Shown here: in pieces, positions 1 through 5,285 of the stretch
Numbering within the stretch: position 1 is the first letter of the stretch
Layout of the letters: each line of letters opens with the position of its first letter
Origin: Actinomycetes bacterium
GTDB lineage: Bacteria > Actinomycetota > Acidimicrobiia > Acidimicrobiales > UBA8190
Assembly: GCA_021779775.1 (NCBI GenBank)
Contig: JAJYAB010000127.1
Span: 1-5,779, forward strand
Length of the DNA: 5,779 nucleotides
Direction: 5' to 3'
The notes under the pieces: model-generated
The model's database searches: none
Told to the model about the DNA's origin: nothing
Seen by the model: the letters and a program-made list of their open reading frames with translations, nothing else
Translations under genes and position numbers: made by a program

Positions 1-321
1 CTTCGGCGATCAGCGCAGTTCGTGGCGCAGGCGAAGGCCCTGTTCCCCCCAGGAGGCGCAGCTGAGGGCCGGCCCTCGTTCGAGACGTTCGAACAGGGGC
101 CACTTCGAGCGGCGGAGACCGCGTTCGCCACCGCGTTCGAACGGCAATGCCAGCACATCGACGGCATGCCCTCCATCCGCTACGTGCTGGTGACACCCAC
201 CGCCTTCTTCGGACCGCTGGTCATTTCGGCTGTCCTCCTGCGCGACGACTCGGTGGAGCTGGTGAGCGTGGTGGCAGATGACGACTACTGGGATCTGCTC
301 GGCGACGATCCGATCGCATAG
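1..321 (+). CDS. C-terminal part of an unrecognised protein (5' end outside window)
   Basis: The frame is open from the first base and stops at TAG 319-321, so only the C-terminal 106 residues are visible. A GTG at 22 could start a 99-aa protein, but it has no Shine-Dalgarno sequence in front and the frame continues to the edge, so I treat the gene as 5'-truncated by the window. The visible part has a predicted helical stretch (PSFETFEQGPLRAAETAF and on). A probable beta-rich half follows (IRYVLVTP, FGPLVISAVLL, SVELVSVVA), and the protein ends in an acidic tail (DDDYWDLLGDDP). There is no signal peptide or membrane segment in the visible portion. I do not recognise the family and assign no function. 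GC-rich third codon positions and the absence of a better overlapping frame support it as coding. Confidence 0.6.
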   Translation, partial: LRRSAQFVAQAKALFPPGGAAEGRPSFETFEQGPLRAAETAFATAFERQCQHIDGMPSIRYVLVTPTAFFGPLVISAVLLRDDSVELVSVVADDDYWDLLGDDPIA

Positions 322-348
322 TCCCCCACGTCGTCGTCGCTCTTGACC

Positions 349-439
349 AGGAGACGCAAAGAGGAGACGCTGGCAACCGTGCACGGCAAGGGCCCGCGAG
401 GAAATAGCGTTGCCGTAACTAGACCCGCGTGACTCGCGG
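349..439. other. Dyad-rich intergenic stretch after the first gene
   Basis: The gap between the stop at 321 and the insertion sequence holds several short symmetries. A direct repeat AGGAGACGC occurs at 349-357 and 362-370. A perfect 10-bp palindrome CCGTGCACGG lies at 377-386. Inverted pairs are ACGGCAA/TTGCCGT (383-389 with 410-416) and CCGCGAG/CTCGCGG (394-400 with 433-439). These could form a transcription-ending structure for the first gene, but no T-tract follows, so the role is inferred and uncertain. Confidence 0.3.
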
Positions 440-454
440 TCTCGGGGGCCTGCG

Positions 455-477
455 TGTCGGTGCCGAGAATGCCATCC
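455..477 (+). repeat. Left terminal inverted repeat of the insertion sequence
   Basis: This 23-bp end matches the reverse complement of 1617-1639 at 18 positions by eye. The common pattern is TGT, one mismatch, GGTGCCGA, one mismatch, AA, then a weaker CC/TCC inner part. It lies 55 bp upstream of the proposed GTG start of the transposase. Confidence 0.55.
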
Positions 478-532
478 ATGGCCTGGGACCAGCACTTTGA
501 CGGCTGGACTCGGGGGCGGCGAGCATCCGGCC

Positions 533-1609
533 GTGACCCTCTCGTTCCTCTACCGGGCGTTCTGCCGCGTCCTCCAACTGATCCGACTCATCTTCCGCCG
601 TGACACCGATCTCGCCGTCGAGGTCGTCGTGCTGCGCCACGAGGTGGCGGTACTGCGGCGCCAGGTCCACCGGCCGGCGCTGGAGCCGGCGGACCGAGCC
701 GTGCCGGCGGGACTCGCACGACTGCTGCCCCGCCGACGGCTCGGACGCTTCTTCGTCCAGCCGGCAACCCTGCTGCGCTGGCACGCGGCCCTCTTCAGGA
801 AACGCTGGACCTACCCGCGCCGCCGGCCCGGCCGGCCAGGCATCGCGAAGGGCACCACCGGGCTCATCCTGCAGTTGGCGAAGGAGAACCCGACTTGGCG
901 CTACCGGCGCATCCAGGGTGAGCTCGCCACCATGGGCATCCCCATCGCTGCCTCGAGCGTCTGGGCGATCCTGAAGCGCCACGGCGTCGAACCGTCACCG
1001 CGCAGGTCAGGGCCGACCTGGGCCGAGCTCCTCGCCGCCCAGGCAAAAGGGCTGATGGCGTGCGACTTCTTCCATGTCGACACCATTCTCCTCCGCAGGC
1101 ATTACGTGCTCGTGTTCATCCACCACGACAGCCGTCGCGTACGGATCGCCGGCGTCACCGCCAAGCCCGTCGCCGACTGGGTGACCCAGCAGGCCCGCAA
1201 CCTCTCGATGGACCTCGCCGACCGGGCGAACCCGGTCAAGTTCGTAATCCGCGATCGCGACACCAAGTACACCGCCTCCTTCGACGCCGTCTTCGCTGCC
1301 GACGCCGTCAGAGTCATCAAGACCCCGGTCCAGGCCCCTCGGGGCAACGCCATCTACGAGCGCGTCATCGGCACCATCCGGCGCGAGTGCCTCGATCGGA
1401 TGATCATCCTCGGCCGCCGTCACCTCGACGCCGTGCTCGCCGAGCACGTCGAGCATTACAACGCGCACCGGCCCCACCGGTCCCTCAGCCAGCGTGCGCC
1501 GTGCACCCCCGACACGGCTCCTGCGCTGATCGGCGATGTCGACCTCGCCCGGCTACGAAGAACCGATCGCCTGGGCGGCCTCATCCACGAGTACCGGATG
1601 GTCGCCTGA
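533..1609 (+). CDS. Integrase-core (rve/DDE) transposase
   Basis: This 358-aa protein is a complete DDE recombinase that would cut and join the ends of the surrounding insertion sequence. The N-terminal part (about residues 1-150) is helical and basic. It includes the family motif LRHEVAVLRRQV and the DNA-binding stretch NPTWRYRRIQGELA. The RNase H-like catalytic core covers about residues 165-330. Candidate acidic residues, numbered from GTG 533, are D178 in ACDFF, D241 in IRDRD and E276 in NAIYER, with 34 residues between the last two. The C-terminus carries the usual HYNAHRPHRSL and GGLIHEYRMVA signatures. The frame extends back to TTG 497, but family members, as I recall them, begin (M/V)TLSFLY, which places the start at GTG 533. 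No stop or frameshift interrupts it, so it could be active. A strong Shine-Dalgarno sequence is absent, which fits the low expression typical of transposases. Confidence 0.92.
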   Translation: MTLSFLYRAFCRVLQLIRLIFRRDTDLAVEVVVLRHEVAVLRRQVHRPALEPADRAVPAGLARLLPRRRLGRFFVQPATLLRWHAALFRKRWTYPRRRPGRPGIAKGTTGLILQLAKENPTWRYRRIQGELATMGIPIAASSVWAILKRHGVEPSPRRSGPTWAELLAAQAKGLMACDFFHVDTILLRRHYVLVFIHHDSRRVRIAGVTAKPVADWVTQQARNLSMDLADRANPVKFVIRDRDTKYTASFDAVFAADAVRVIKTPVQAPRGNAIYERVIGTIRRECLDRMIILGRRHLDAVLAEHVEHYNAHRPHRSLSQRAPCTPDTAPALIGDVDLARLRRTDRLGGLIHEYRMVA

Positions 1610-1616
1610 GCTGGGC

Positions 1617-1639
1617 GGACGGAGTTGTCGGCACCCACA
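1617..1639 (-). repeat. Right terminal inverted repeat of the insertion sequence
   Basis: Read on the minus strand this begins TGTGGGTGCCGACAA and mirrors 455-477 at 18 of 23 positions. It begins 7 bp after the transposase stop codon, the tight spacing usual at the 3' end of single-gene insertion sequences. Confidence 0.55.
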
Positions 1640-1718
1640 GGTCGGGACAATCATCGTGATCCTCCTCGAGTAGTCGTGTCATACCTGATTCTCGAAGGTT
1701 GACGCGATGACTGTCGCC

Positions 1719-1738
1719 GCTGGGGGATCCCCCTCAGC
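1719..1738. terminator. Candidate bidirectional terminator hairpin between convergent genes
   Basis: A perfect 12-bp palindrome GGGGGATCCCCC (1722-1733) is extended by GCT on the left and AGC on the right with a two-base bulge. It lies between the 3' end of the transposase gene (1609) and the 3' end of the minus-strand gene (stop at 1766). A terminator for converging transcripts would be expected there. There is no T-tract on either side and the loop is tight, so this is a positional and structural inference only. Confidence 0.35.
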
Positions 1739-1765
1739 TACCGCCCGTACGCCACTCCCTGGGAC

Positions 1766-2119
1766 TCAACCGCGGTCGTGTCCTCGAGCGAGGCGAGCAG
1801 TGAGCTCGGCCCGCTGCTCCTCCAACTTGGTGAGCTCCGCCCGGAGCCGTCTCAGTTCGCTGTCGACGTGCGCCAGCTCCGCCGTTGCCTGCCGTTCCTC
1901 GAGGTGCCCCTCGCCAAGGCTCACCCGCACGAGGTCCTCGACCTCGCCGCGAAGCAGCCGGAACCAAGGGTTGCCGTGCATCGAGCCGACGCGGTACTGC
2001 AGCTTGCCGGTCCTGATGGCCTCGACGATCTCGTCTTGGGACAGCCCGTACTCCTTGCGGGCGGTCTTGTCGCTCAAGGTTGCGCCCTTCCGGCGCCATT
2101 GTTGCTCCAGGTCACCCAT
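1766..2119 (-). CDS. Small winged-HTH/excisionase-like protein with C-terminal coiled coil
   Basis: This 117-aa protein has two visible parts. Residues about 14-64 resemble a MerR/excisionase-type winged helix. A predicted helix-turn-helix (SDKTARKEYGLSQDEIVEAI) precedes GKLQYRV and the NPWFRLLRGEVEDLV strand-helix. Residues about 70-112 are a charged heptad-like coiled coil (SELRRLRAELTKLEEQRAEL), so a dimer is likely. I recall similar small proteins of unknown function, with the same GKLQYR...GNP...LLR layout and coiled-coil tail, in other bacteria. DNA binding is inferred. The frame stays open back to 2560, but ATG 2119 is the start: it has GGAG 7 bases upstream, and the upstream extension is low-complexity Pro/Ser/Arg sequence. 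The gene is divergent from the one at 2310 and convergent with the insertion sequence. Confidence 0.82.
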   Translation of the reverse strand: MGDLEQQWRRKGATLSDKTARKEYGLSQDEIVEAIRTGKLQYRVGSMHGNPWFRLLRGEVEDLVRVSLGEGHLEERQATAELAHVDSELRRLRAELTKLEEQRAELTARLARGHDRG

Positions 2120-2126
2120 GAACGGT

Positions 2127-2130
2127 CTCC
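2127..2130 (-). promoter_or_regulatory. Ribosome binding site deciding the start at 2119
   Basis: On the minus strand GGAG stands 7 bases before ATG 2119. It selects this start over the longer open frame that continues to 2560. Confidence 0.65.
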
Positions 2131-2229
2131 GTCGTTCAACCGCAGGCGGACCGGCTGGTGCACCGGCCGCCGCCAATGGTAGATCGGCGCTCGCGGCGTC
2201 CCTGGGGAGCGCCGGAGGACCGCCGAGGA

Positions 2230-2245
2230 CCCGCGGCATCGCGGG
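2230..2245. promoter_or_regulatory. Perfect GC hairpin or operator-like dyad between divergent genes
   Basis: CCCGCG-GCAT-CGCGGG is a perfect 6-bp inverted repeat with a 4-base centre. It lies in the 190-bp region between the divergent starts at 2119 (minus) and 2310 (plus). The position suits an operator for one of the flanking small proteins, one of which looks like a DNA binder. No convincing -10/-35 pair was found on either strand of this gap, so a regulatory role is only inferred. Confidence 0.3.
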
Positions 2246-2299
2246 CCGACCAGGGCCAGCCCTGCTTGACTCGAGGTGTGCACTCGGGCAACGAGGGCC

Positions 2300-2304
2300 G
2301 GAGG
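2300..2304 (+). promoter_or_regulatory. Ribosome binding site deciding the start at 2310
   Basis: GGAGG, 5 bases before GTG 2310, is a near-consensus Shine-Dalgarno sequence. It picks out this start within a much longer open frame. Confidence 0.65.
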
Positions 2305-2309
2305 CGACG

Positions 2310-2594
2310 GTGAGGAGGAACGCGAGCCGAACCGGATCACGAGAGCAGCGCCAGCTGCGCGAGCGGCGGGGGGAGCGTGCGTTCCTGTTCGACAAGGATC
2401 TCTCGCGCTGCCTCGGCGAGGTCGAGCGCGAGGAGTGGGAGCTGGTCGTGTCCTTGCACGGCGGCGATGTCTGCAACGCTGCACGAGAGTGTGGTGTGGA
2501 CGGCGTGGGTCCGGGGGTGAAGGCTCTGTGGGGGCGGTCCGTCGAAGAGGCCCTCGGCACCTATCGAGGCTGGCAGAAGCGACGAAAGTCGTGA
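2310..2594 (+). CDS. Small basic protein of unknown function, possibly with a Fis-like HTH
   Basis: This 94-aa protein starts at GTG with GGAGG 5 bases upstream. The frame is open back to about 1707, but the upstream part lies opposite the minus-strand gene and is not protein-like. Residues 1-22 are very basic (RREQ/RQLRERR type). Residues about 24-50 look like an amphipathic helix (FDKDLSRCLGEVEREEWELV). Residues about 50-75 (HGGDVCNAARECGVDGVG) faintly resemble the GG-x-AAR-x-LG-V pattern of Fis-type helix-turn-helices, though the glycines after it are unusual for a recognition helix. The tail is again basic (WQKRRKS). I do not recognise the family. Nucleic-acid binding is a guess from charge and the weak motif. 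It is divergent from the excisionase-like gene and separated from the next gene by about 250 bp. Confidence 0.65.
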   Translation: MRRNASRTGSREQRQLRERRGERAFLFDKDLSRCLGEVEREEWELVVSLHGGDVCNAARECGVDGVGPGVKALWGRSVEEALGTYRGWQKRRKS

Positions 2595-2846
2595 GGCTGG
2601 CGAGCCCAACGGCCCAGACGACATCGTCGATCACCCTCGAACAGCGGGGCCTGCTTCAATCAGATGGGGCTGAGAGCGTCAGCGCGCGAGGCCGCCGGTC
2701 GCCTCGAGCCGCCATCCGCGTGGGCCGCCGCATTGTTTGCGCAACGAGTGGTGGTTGCCCACGAGGGGTGCTCGGAGGTTCACCGGCGAGGCGCCCGAGC
2801 TGCGTAGGGTTTGACCCCAGGGCTGACGGTCGCCAGAGGGGGGACT
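2595..2846. other. Gap without a recognisable gene
   Basis: No frame in this 252-bp stretch has both a credible start and protein-like composition. The only weak signal is TAGGGT at 2805-2810, which matches the actinobacterial TANNNT -10 pattern. A poor -35-like TTCACC lies at 2779-2784 with a long 20-bp spacer. It could drive the gene starting at 2847 with a leader of about 30 bases, but I consider this weak. Confidence 0.3.
2835..2843 (+). promoter_or_regulatory. Purine-rich ribosome binding site for the gene at 2847
   Basis: AGAGGGGGG ends 3 bases before GTG 2847, with its GAGG core 7 bases away. It favours GTG 2847 over the in-frame TTG at 2811, which would lie upstream of this site. Confidence 0.55.
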
Positions 2847-3734
2847 GTGGGGCGAGCGAGTAGGGCGAAGAAACTCAGGCGAGACGAGCGGGCCAGGAGC
2901 GCGGAGCTGCAGACCCTGGTCTCGGGGTTGAAGCTCGGCGACTGGAGTCGGGACAGAGACCGGCGCCTGGCCGAGGCTGCCGGGCGGTGGTGGAGAGGTG
3001 ACGCGGTACCGGCTCTTGTGCCGGAGTGGCCCGAGGACTCGCTCGGTGACCGGCTCTTCTCGGATCGGCTGTTCCGATCGGCTCTCGGCGTGCCTCCCCT
3101 GGAAAGCGCGAACCTGCCGGATCCCGCAACGATTCGCAGCGATCCGGCGCAGTGGAGCGTTGCCGCATGGGTGCTGGTGCGTGCCGTGGTGCTCGATGGG
3201 CTGAGCGTGGAGGACCCGGCCGTGGCTGCGCTTCTTGCGGTGCTGGCGCCGGTTGTGGAGGCCGAGCTGGCGGCGAGTAAGGCGGCGGCGGCCGAGGCTC
3301 GACGCGACGGCCTCGAGCCGGGGGCGATCGCCGCGGACTTCCCCGACGAGGACGGCCCGGTGTTCGTCATTGGCTGCTGCGCCCTTGTCCATGCAACCTG
3401 GACGGCGATCGGCGACGACCCGCTCGCCGAGGTGCTCGACGTGATGTCGCTGCTGGTCGACAGCGCCGTTCCGGGTCGCGGCCGCGACGTGGCAGAGGCG
3501 CTCGTCGGAGCGTTCTCCGATCACTACTCCTGCGAGCGGGCAGCCGACGTCGAGCTGCTGGAGCACCTCGGGGCCGAGACCTCGGGTGACCCGCTCCGGG
3601 ACCTCATCTCGGCCGGGGTGACCGGGCCGGAAGACGTCCTCCGGATCGGGCTGGAGGTGCTCGCCACGTTGGCCGAGCTGTGCACTACGAGCTCGGTCTC
3701 GATCCTCGACCGCGCCACGCCCGCGCGCGGTTGA
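2847..3734 (+). CDS. 295-aa helical protein of unknown function
   Basis: The protein opens with a basic patch (GRASRAKKLRRDERARS, residues 2-18). The rest is acidic and predicted mostly helical. Notable stretches are WWRGDAVPALVPEWPEDSLGDRL near residue 50, an Ala/Val/Leu-rich helical pair near 108-148 (AWVLVRAVVLDGL, AALLAVLAPVVEAELAASK), and several more amphipathic helices up to the end. There is no signal peptide and no clear membrane segment; the hydrophobic stretches contain charges. I recognise no catalytic motif or named family. GTG 2847 is preferred because a strong purine tract precedes it; TTG 2811 would add 12 residues. Only 4 bp separate its stop from the SWIM gene, so the two are probably co-transcribed, with translation coupled. 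This hints at a partner role in the same process, which I cannot specify. Confidence 0.82.
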   Translation: MGRASRAKKLRRDERARSAELQTLVSGLKLGDWSRDRDRRLAEAAGRWWRGDAVPALVPEWPEDSLGDRLFSDRLFRSALGVPPLESANLPDPATIRSDPAQWSVAAWVLVRAVVLDGLSVEDPAVAALLAVLAPVVEAELAASKAAAAEARRDGLEPGAIAADFPDEDGPVFVIGCCALVHATWTAIGDDPLAEVLDVMSLLVDSAVPGRGRDVAEALVGAFSDHYSCERAADVELLEHLGAETSGDPLRDLISAGVTGPEDVLRIGLEVLATLAELCTTSSVSILDRATPARG

Positions 3735-3738
3735 CCTC

Positions 3739-4041
3739 ATGGCTCCCCTTGAGAGGTCAGCCTGGTGGCTCGGCATCAAGGTGTTCAGCGAAGACGACTT
3801 GGAGCAGCTGGCGGGACGGGATCGCCTGGAGCGGGCCCGCCTGCTCGTCGACACTATCGACGACCTGTACCAAGACGAGTGGAGCATCTGCGGGACCGTC
3901 CACGACGACAAGCCGTATCTGGCGATGGTCCACCACGTCGGGCACCCGCTCGGGTGCGAGTGCGCGTGCCCGGACGGCGACCCGGGGAGCTGGTGCGAGC
4001 ACGTCGTCGCCGTTGGCCTGTGCTACCTGGACGAGGCCTGA
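3739..4041 (+). CDS. SWIM zinc-finger protein (100 aa)
   Basis: The C-terminal part carries a SWIM zinc finger: C75-A-C77-P, eight residues, then C86-E-H88, followed by the typical VVAVGLCYL helix. This matches the CxCx(n)CxH pattern, so one zinc ion is expected. SWIM domains bind DNA or proteins and occur in SWI2/SNF2 helicases, MuDR transposases and free-standing bacterial proteins. An additional cysteine, C73, makes an unusual C-x-C-x-C run. Residues about 29-68 (LERARLLVDTI...VHDDKPYLAMV) resemble the beta-rich segment that precedes the finger in bacterial SWIM proteins. The protein is short; many relatives are several hundred residues long. ATG 3739 lies 4 bp after the upstream stop and has no good Shine-Dalgarno sequence, so coupled translation is likely. 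The exact role is unknown. Confidence 0.85.
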   Translation: MAPLERSAWWLGIKVFSEDDLEQLAGRDRLERARLLVDTIDDLYQDEWSICGTVHDDKPYLAMVHHVGHPLGCECACPDGDPGSWCEHVVAVGLCYLDEA

Positions 4042-4112
4042 CCTGATCAGCGCTGCCGCTCGGCCACGCCCGGCGCGCCAGTCGCTCGAAGGGCCCTAAG
4101 AACCTTACGCTC

Positions 4113-4130
4113 CCGGGGGGCCCGCCCCGG
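4113..4130 (+). terminator. Candidate terminator hairpin after the SWIM gene
   Basis: CCGGGG and CCCCGG form a perfect 6-bp all-GC stem with a 6-base loop, 72 bp after the SWIM stop and 3 bp before the TTGACA repeats of the next operon. The position suits a terminator that insulates the toxin-antitoxin operon. No T-run follows, only ATCTT. Confidence 0.4.
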
Positions 4131-4133
4131 ATC

Positions 4134-4172
4134 TTGACAGCTCTTGACAAGCGTGGGGCGGAGCGGGATGAT
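4134..4172 (+). promoter_or_regulatory. Tandem TTGACA promoter, probably leaderless, for the antitoxin-toxin operon
   Basis: Two perfect -35 consensus hexamers TTGACA lie at 4134-4139 and 4144-4149, inside a 10-bp direct repeat that begins TCTTGACA in both copies. From the second hexamer a 17-bp spacer leads to GATGAT at 4167-4172, a 4/6 match to TATAAT. Transcription would then begin about 7 bases later, at or next to the A of ATG 4180. No Shine-Dalgarno sequence is properly spaced before that ATG; the nearest, GGAG, is 16 bases away. Both facts suggest a leaderless mRNA, which is common in actinobacteria. The near-palindromic CTTGACAAG at 4143-4151 and the one-turn repeat spacing also make it a plausible autoregulatory operator. 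Confidence 0.65.
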
Positions 4173-4179
4173 CTAAGCC

Positions 4180-4686
4180 ATGACCAGCGCGATTGACACC
4201 GCGGTCGATGCCTTCCGTGCCACCCTCGTCGAGCGCGGCGCCCTGGCAGGCGCGGTGGCCTCCGACGCGGCTGAGGTGGGCCGCCGGGCTGCCCTGCTCG
4301 TGCAGAGCGCGACGGCCTGGCAGGACCACTTGGGTGCCCTGCTCGACGTGCGTCAGACGATGGAGCTGCTGGGTGTGGCCACCCGCCAGGCGGTCTATGA
4401 CCTTGCCGCCCGGCACCGCCTCCTCGGCCTCGCGCGTCACGGCGGTGGTATGGCCTTCCCTGCCTTCCAGTTCGACCCCAGCACCGGAAGGCCCTACGAC
4501 GTCGTCCCCGCACTGCTCGGCGTCTTTGCCGCTGCTGGCGTCGACGCCTACACGGTGGCCACGTGGTTGGCAACCGGCCAGGACGAGCTCGATGGCCGGA
4601 CCCCGGCATCTGTGCTCGGTGACCCGACTGTTGCCGGCGTCTTGGCGGCGGCCGCCGAGCGCACCGCGGCCCGTCTGAGCCACTGA
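4180..4686 (+). CDS. Xre/MbcA/ParS-type antitoxin of a RES toxin-antitoxin pair
   Basis: This 168-aa protein would bind and neutralise the RES toxin encoded directly downstream and repress their shared promoter. Residues about 1-50 are helical and Ala-rich. Residues about 57-80 (RQTMELLGVATRQAVYDLA) form the helix-turn-helix, followed by a FPAFQFDPSTGRPYDVVPALL segment that I recall from actinobacterial members. The C-terminal DUF2384-like toxin-binding domain spans about 117-165, with the characteristic WLATGQDELDGRTPASVL motif (W129 onward). ATG 4180 is the start: it sits at the predicted transcription start, so no Shine-Dalgarno sequence is needed. The stop TGA 4684-4686 overlaps the proposed toxin start. 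The antitoxin-before-toxin order matches the known MbcTA arrangement. The family call is secure; the repressor role is inferred from the family. Confidence 0.87.
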   Translation: MTSAIDTAVDAFRATLVERGALAGAVASDAAEVGRRAALLVQSATAWQDHLGALLDVRQTMELLGVATRQAVYDLAARHRLLGLARHGGGMAFPAFQFDPSTGRPYDVVPALLGVFAAAGVDAYTVATWLATGQDELDGRTPASVLGDPTVAGVLAAAAERTAARLSH

Positions 4687-5273
4687 CCGCACCGCCCGAA
4701 GACCTCACCGGGTTCCCGGCTCGGGTCATCCCCGCAGGCTCGGCTCTGTACCGGGTGCACCGTGTCCGGCGGTCGGCGTGGTGGTTCTCCGCCGACGGCT
4801 CGGGTCGCTTCGACCTTGCTGTACCGCACGGCACGTGCTACTTGGCGGAAGAGCCGCTCGCCGCCCTGTTGGAGGTGACCCGCGGCCTGACCATGCTCTC
4901 GGAGGACTTCCTGGCGGGCCGCCGTCTGCTCACCGCAACCCTCACCGTCGAGTTGCGTGTGGCCGATCTCACGGCGGCTGCCGCCTACGGCTTCGGCGTC
5001 ACGGGCGAGCTGAGTGCCACCGCTGATTACACCCGGCCACAAGCCTGGGCCAGCGCACTCCAAGCAGCCGGCTTCCACGGCATCCGATACCACGTCCGCC
5101 ACAACCCACGCGGCGACCTGGTCGGGATCGCCTGGTTTGGACGAGCCGGGAGGGCCAGACGGCCGCCTGTGGGCTACAGCCAGCAGCTCCCGGCTGAGCT
5201 GTTGCTGGCAGCGGCACCGTTTGGCGTTCAGATCGCCGGCGATCTGCCCCCATCGAGGCCTGACATCCGGTAG
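4683..5273 (+). CDS. RES-domain toxin (NAD+-consuming family), apparent CTG start
   Basis: RES toxins such as mycobacterial MbcT consume NAD+, and others ADP-ribosylate a target; this one is inferred to act in the cytoplasm. Numbered from CTG 4683 (196 aa), it shows LYR at 22-24, GSGRFDL with R42, GTCYLAE with Y53 and ALLE with E64. These correspond to the conserved Arg, Tyr and Glu of the RES pocket. GIRYHVRHNP and GDLVGIAWFG follow. I do not see an obvious counterpart of the conserved serine in the GIRY region. Between the upstream in-frame stop at 4620 and the conserved motif there is no ATG, GTG or TTG. GTG 4755 would remove LYR and about 20 typical N-terminal residues (APPEDLTGFPARVIPAG). 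CTG 4683 overlaps the antitoxin stop as CTGA, so coupled low-level initiation is likely. The domain call is strong; the start is inferred. Confidence 0.85.
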   Translation: MTAPPEDLTGFPARVIPAGSALYRVHRVRRSAWWFSADGSGRFDLAVPHGTCYLAEEPLAALLEVTRGLTMLSEDFLAGRRLLTATLTVELRVADLTAAAAYGFGVTGELSATADYTRPQAWASALQAAGFHGIRYHVRHNPRGDLVGIAWFGRAGRARRPPVGYSQQLPAELLLAAAPFGVQIAGDLPPSRPDIR

Positions 5274-5285
5274 GGGCCGTTCATT

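Larger units (their letters stand above)
455..1639 (+). mobile_element. Insertion sequence with a single integrase-core transposase gene (IS3/IS481-like)
   Basis: A 1,185-bp element is proposed from imperfect 23-bp inverted ends flanking one transposase gene. The left end, 455-477, begins TGTCGGTGCCGAGAA. The reverse complement of the right end, 1617-1639, begins TGTGGGTGCCGACAA. By eye 18 of 23 positions agree, including an unbroken GGTGCCGA core and a terminal TGT...ACA, the usual terminus of IS3/IS481-type elements. Similarity stops directly outside the TGT. I see no target-site duplication: the flanks are CTGCG on the left and GGTCG on the right. The insertion may therefore be old or rearranged, or the true ends may lie a few bases further out. 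The element sits between an unrecognised gene and a convergent minus-strand gene, and I see no evidence that it interrupts a coding sequence. Confidence 0.65.

Noticed and set aside
87..142. Two GTTCGAAC palindromes (87-94 and 135-142) resembling SOS-type operators
   Set aside because: Both lie inside coding sequence in the same codon phase, encoding Phe-Glu, and lack the four-base centre of the actinobacterial GAAC-N4-GTTC box.
10..495. Long minus-strand open frame opposite the first gene
   Set aside because: Its translation is Arg/His/Gly-rich low-complexity sequence typical of the antisense of GC-rich coding DNA, and it runs across the proposed insertion sequence boundary.
1707..2309. N-terminal extension of the plus-strand frame that ends at 2594
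   Set aside because: It overlaps the minus-strand winged-HTH gene in antisense and is Ser/Arg/Pro-rich. The near-consensus ribosome binding site before GTG 2310 marks the real start.
2120..2560. N-terminal extension of the minus-strand winged-HTH gene
   Set aside because: It is low-complexity Pro/Ser/Arg sequence antisense to the 94-aa gene, and ATG 2119 has GGAG at ideal spacing.
2679..3911. 410-codon minus-strand open frame
   Set aside because: It lies antisense to the 295-aa and SWIM genes, its Ser/Arg/Pro-rich composition has no motif, and the plus-strand genes have better start signals and a recognisable domain.
3854..4834. 326-codon minus-strand open frame
   Set aside because: It is extremely Arg/Pro/Gly-rich and antisense to the SWIM gene, the promoter and the antitoxin, so it is a compositional shadow.
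4755..5273. GTG 4755 as the RES toxin start
   Set aside because: It would drop the conserved LYR motif and the typical N-terminal segment just upstream, so it is kept only as an alternative.
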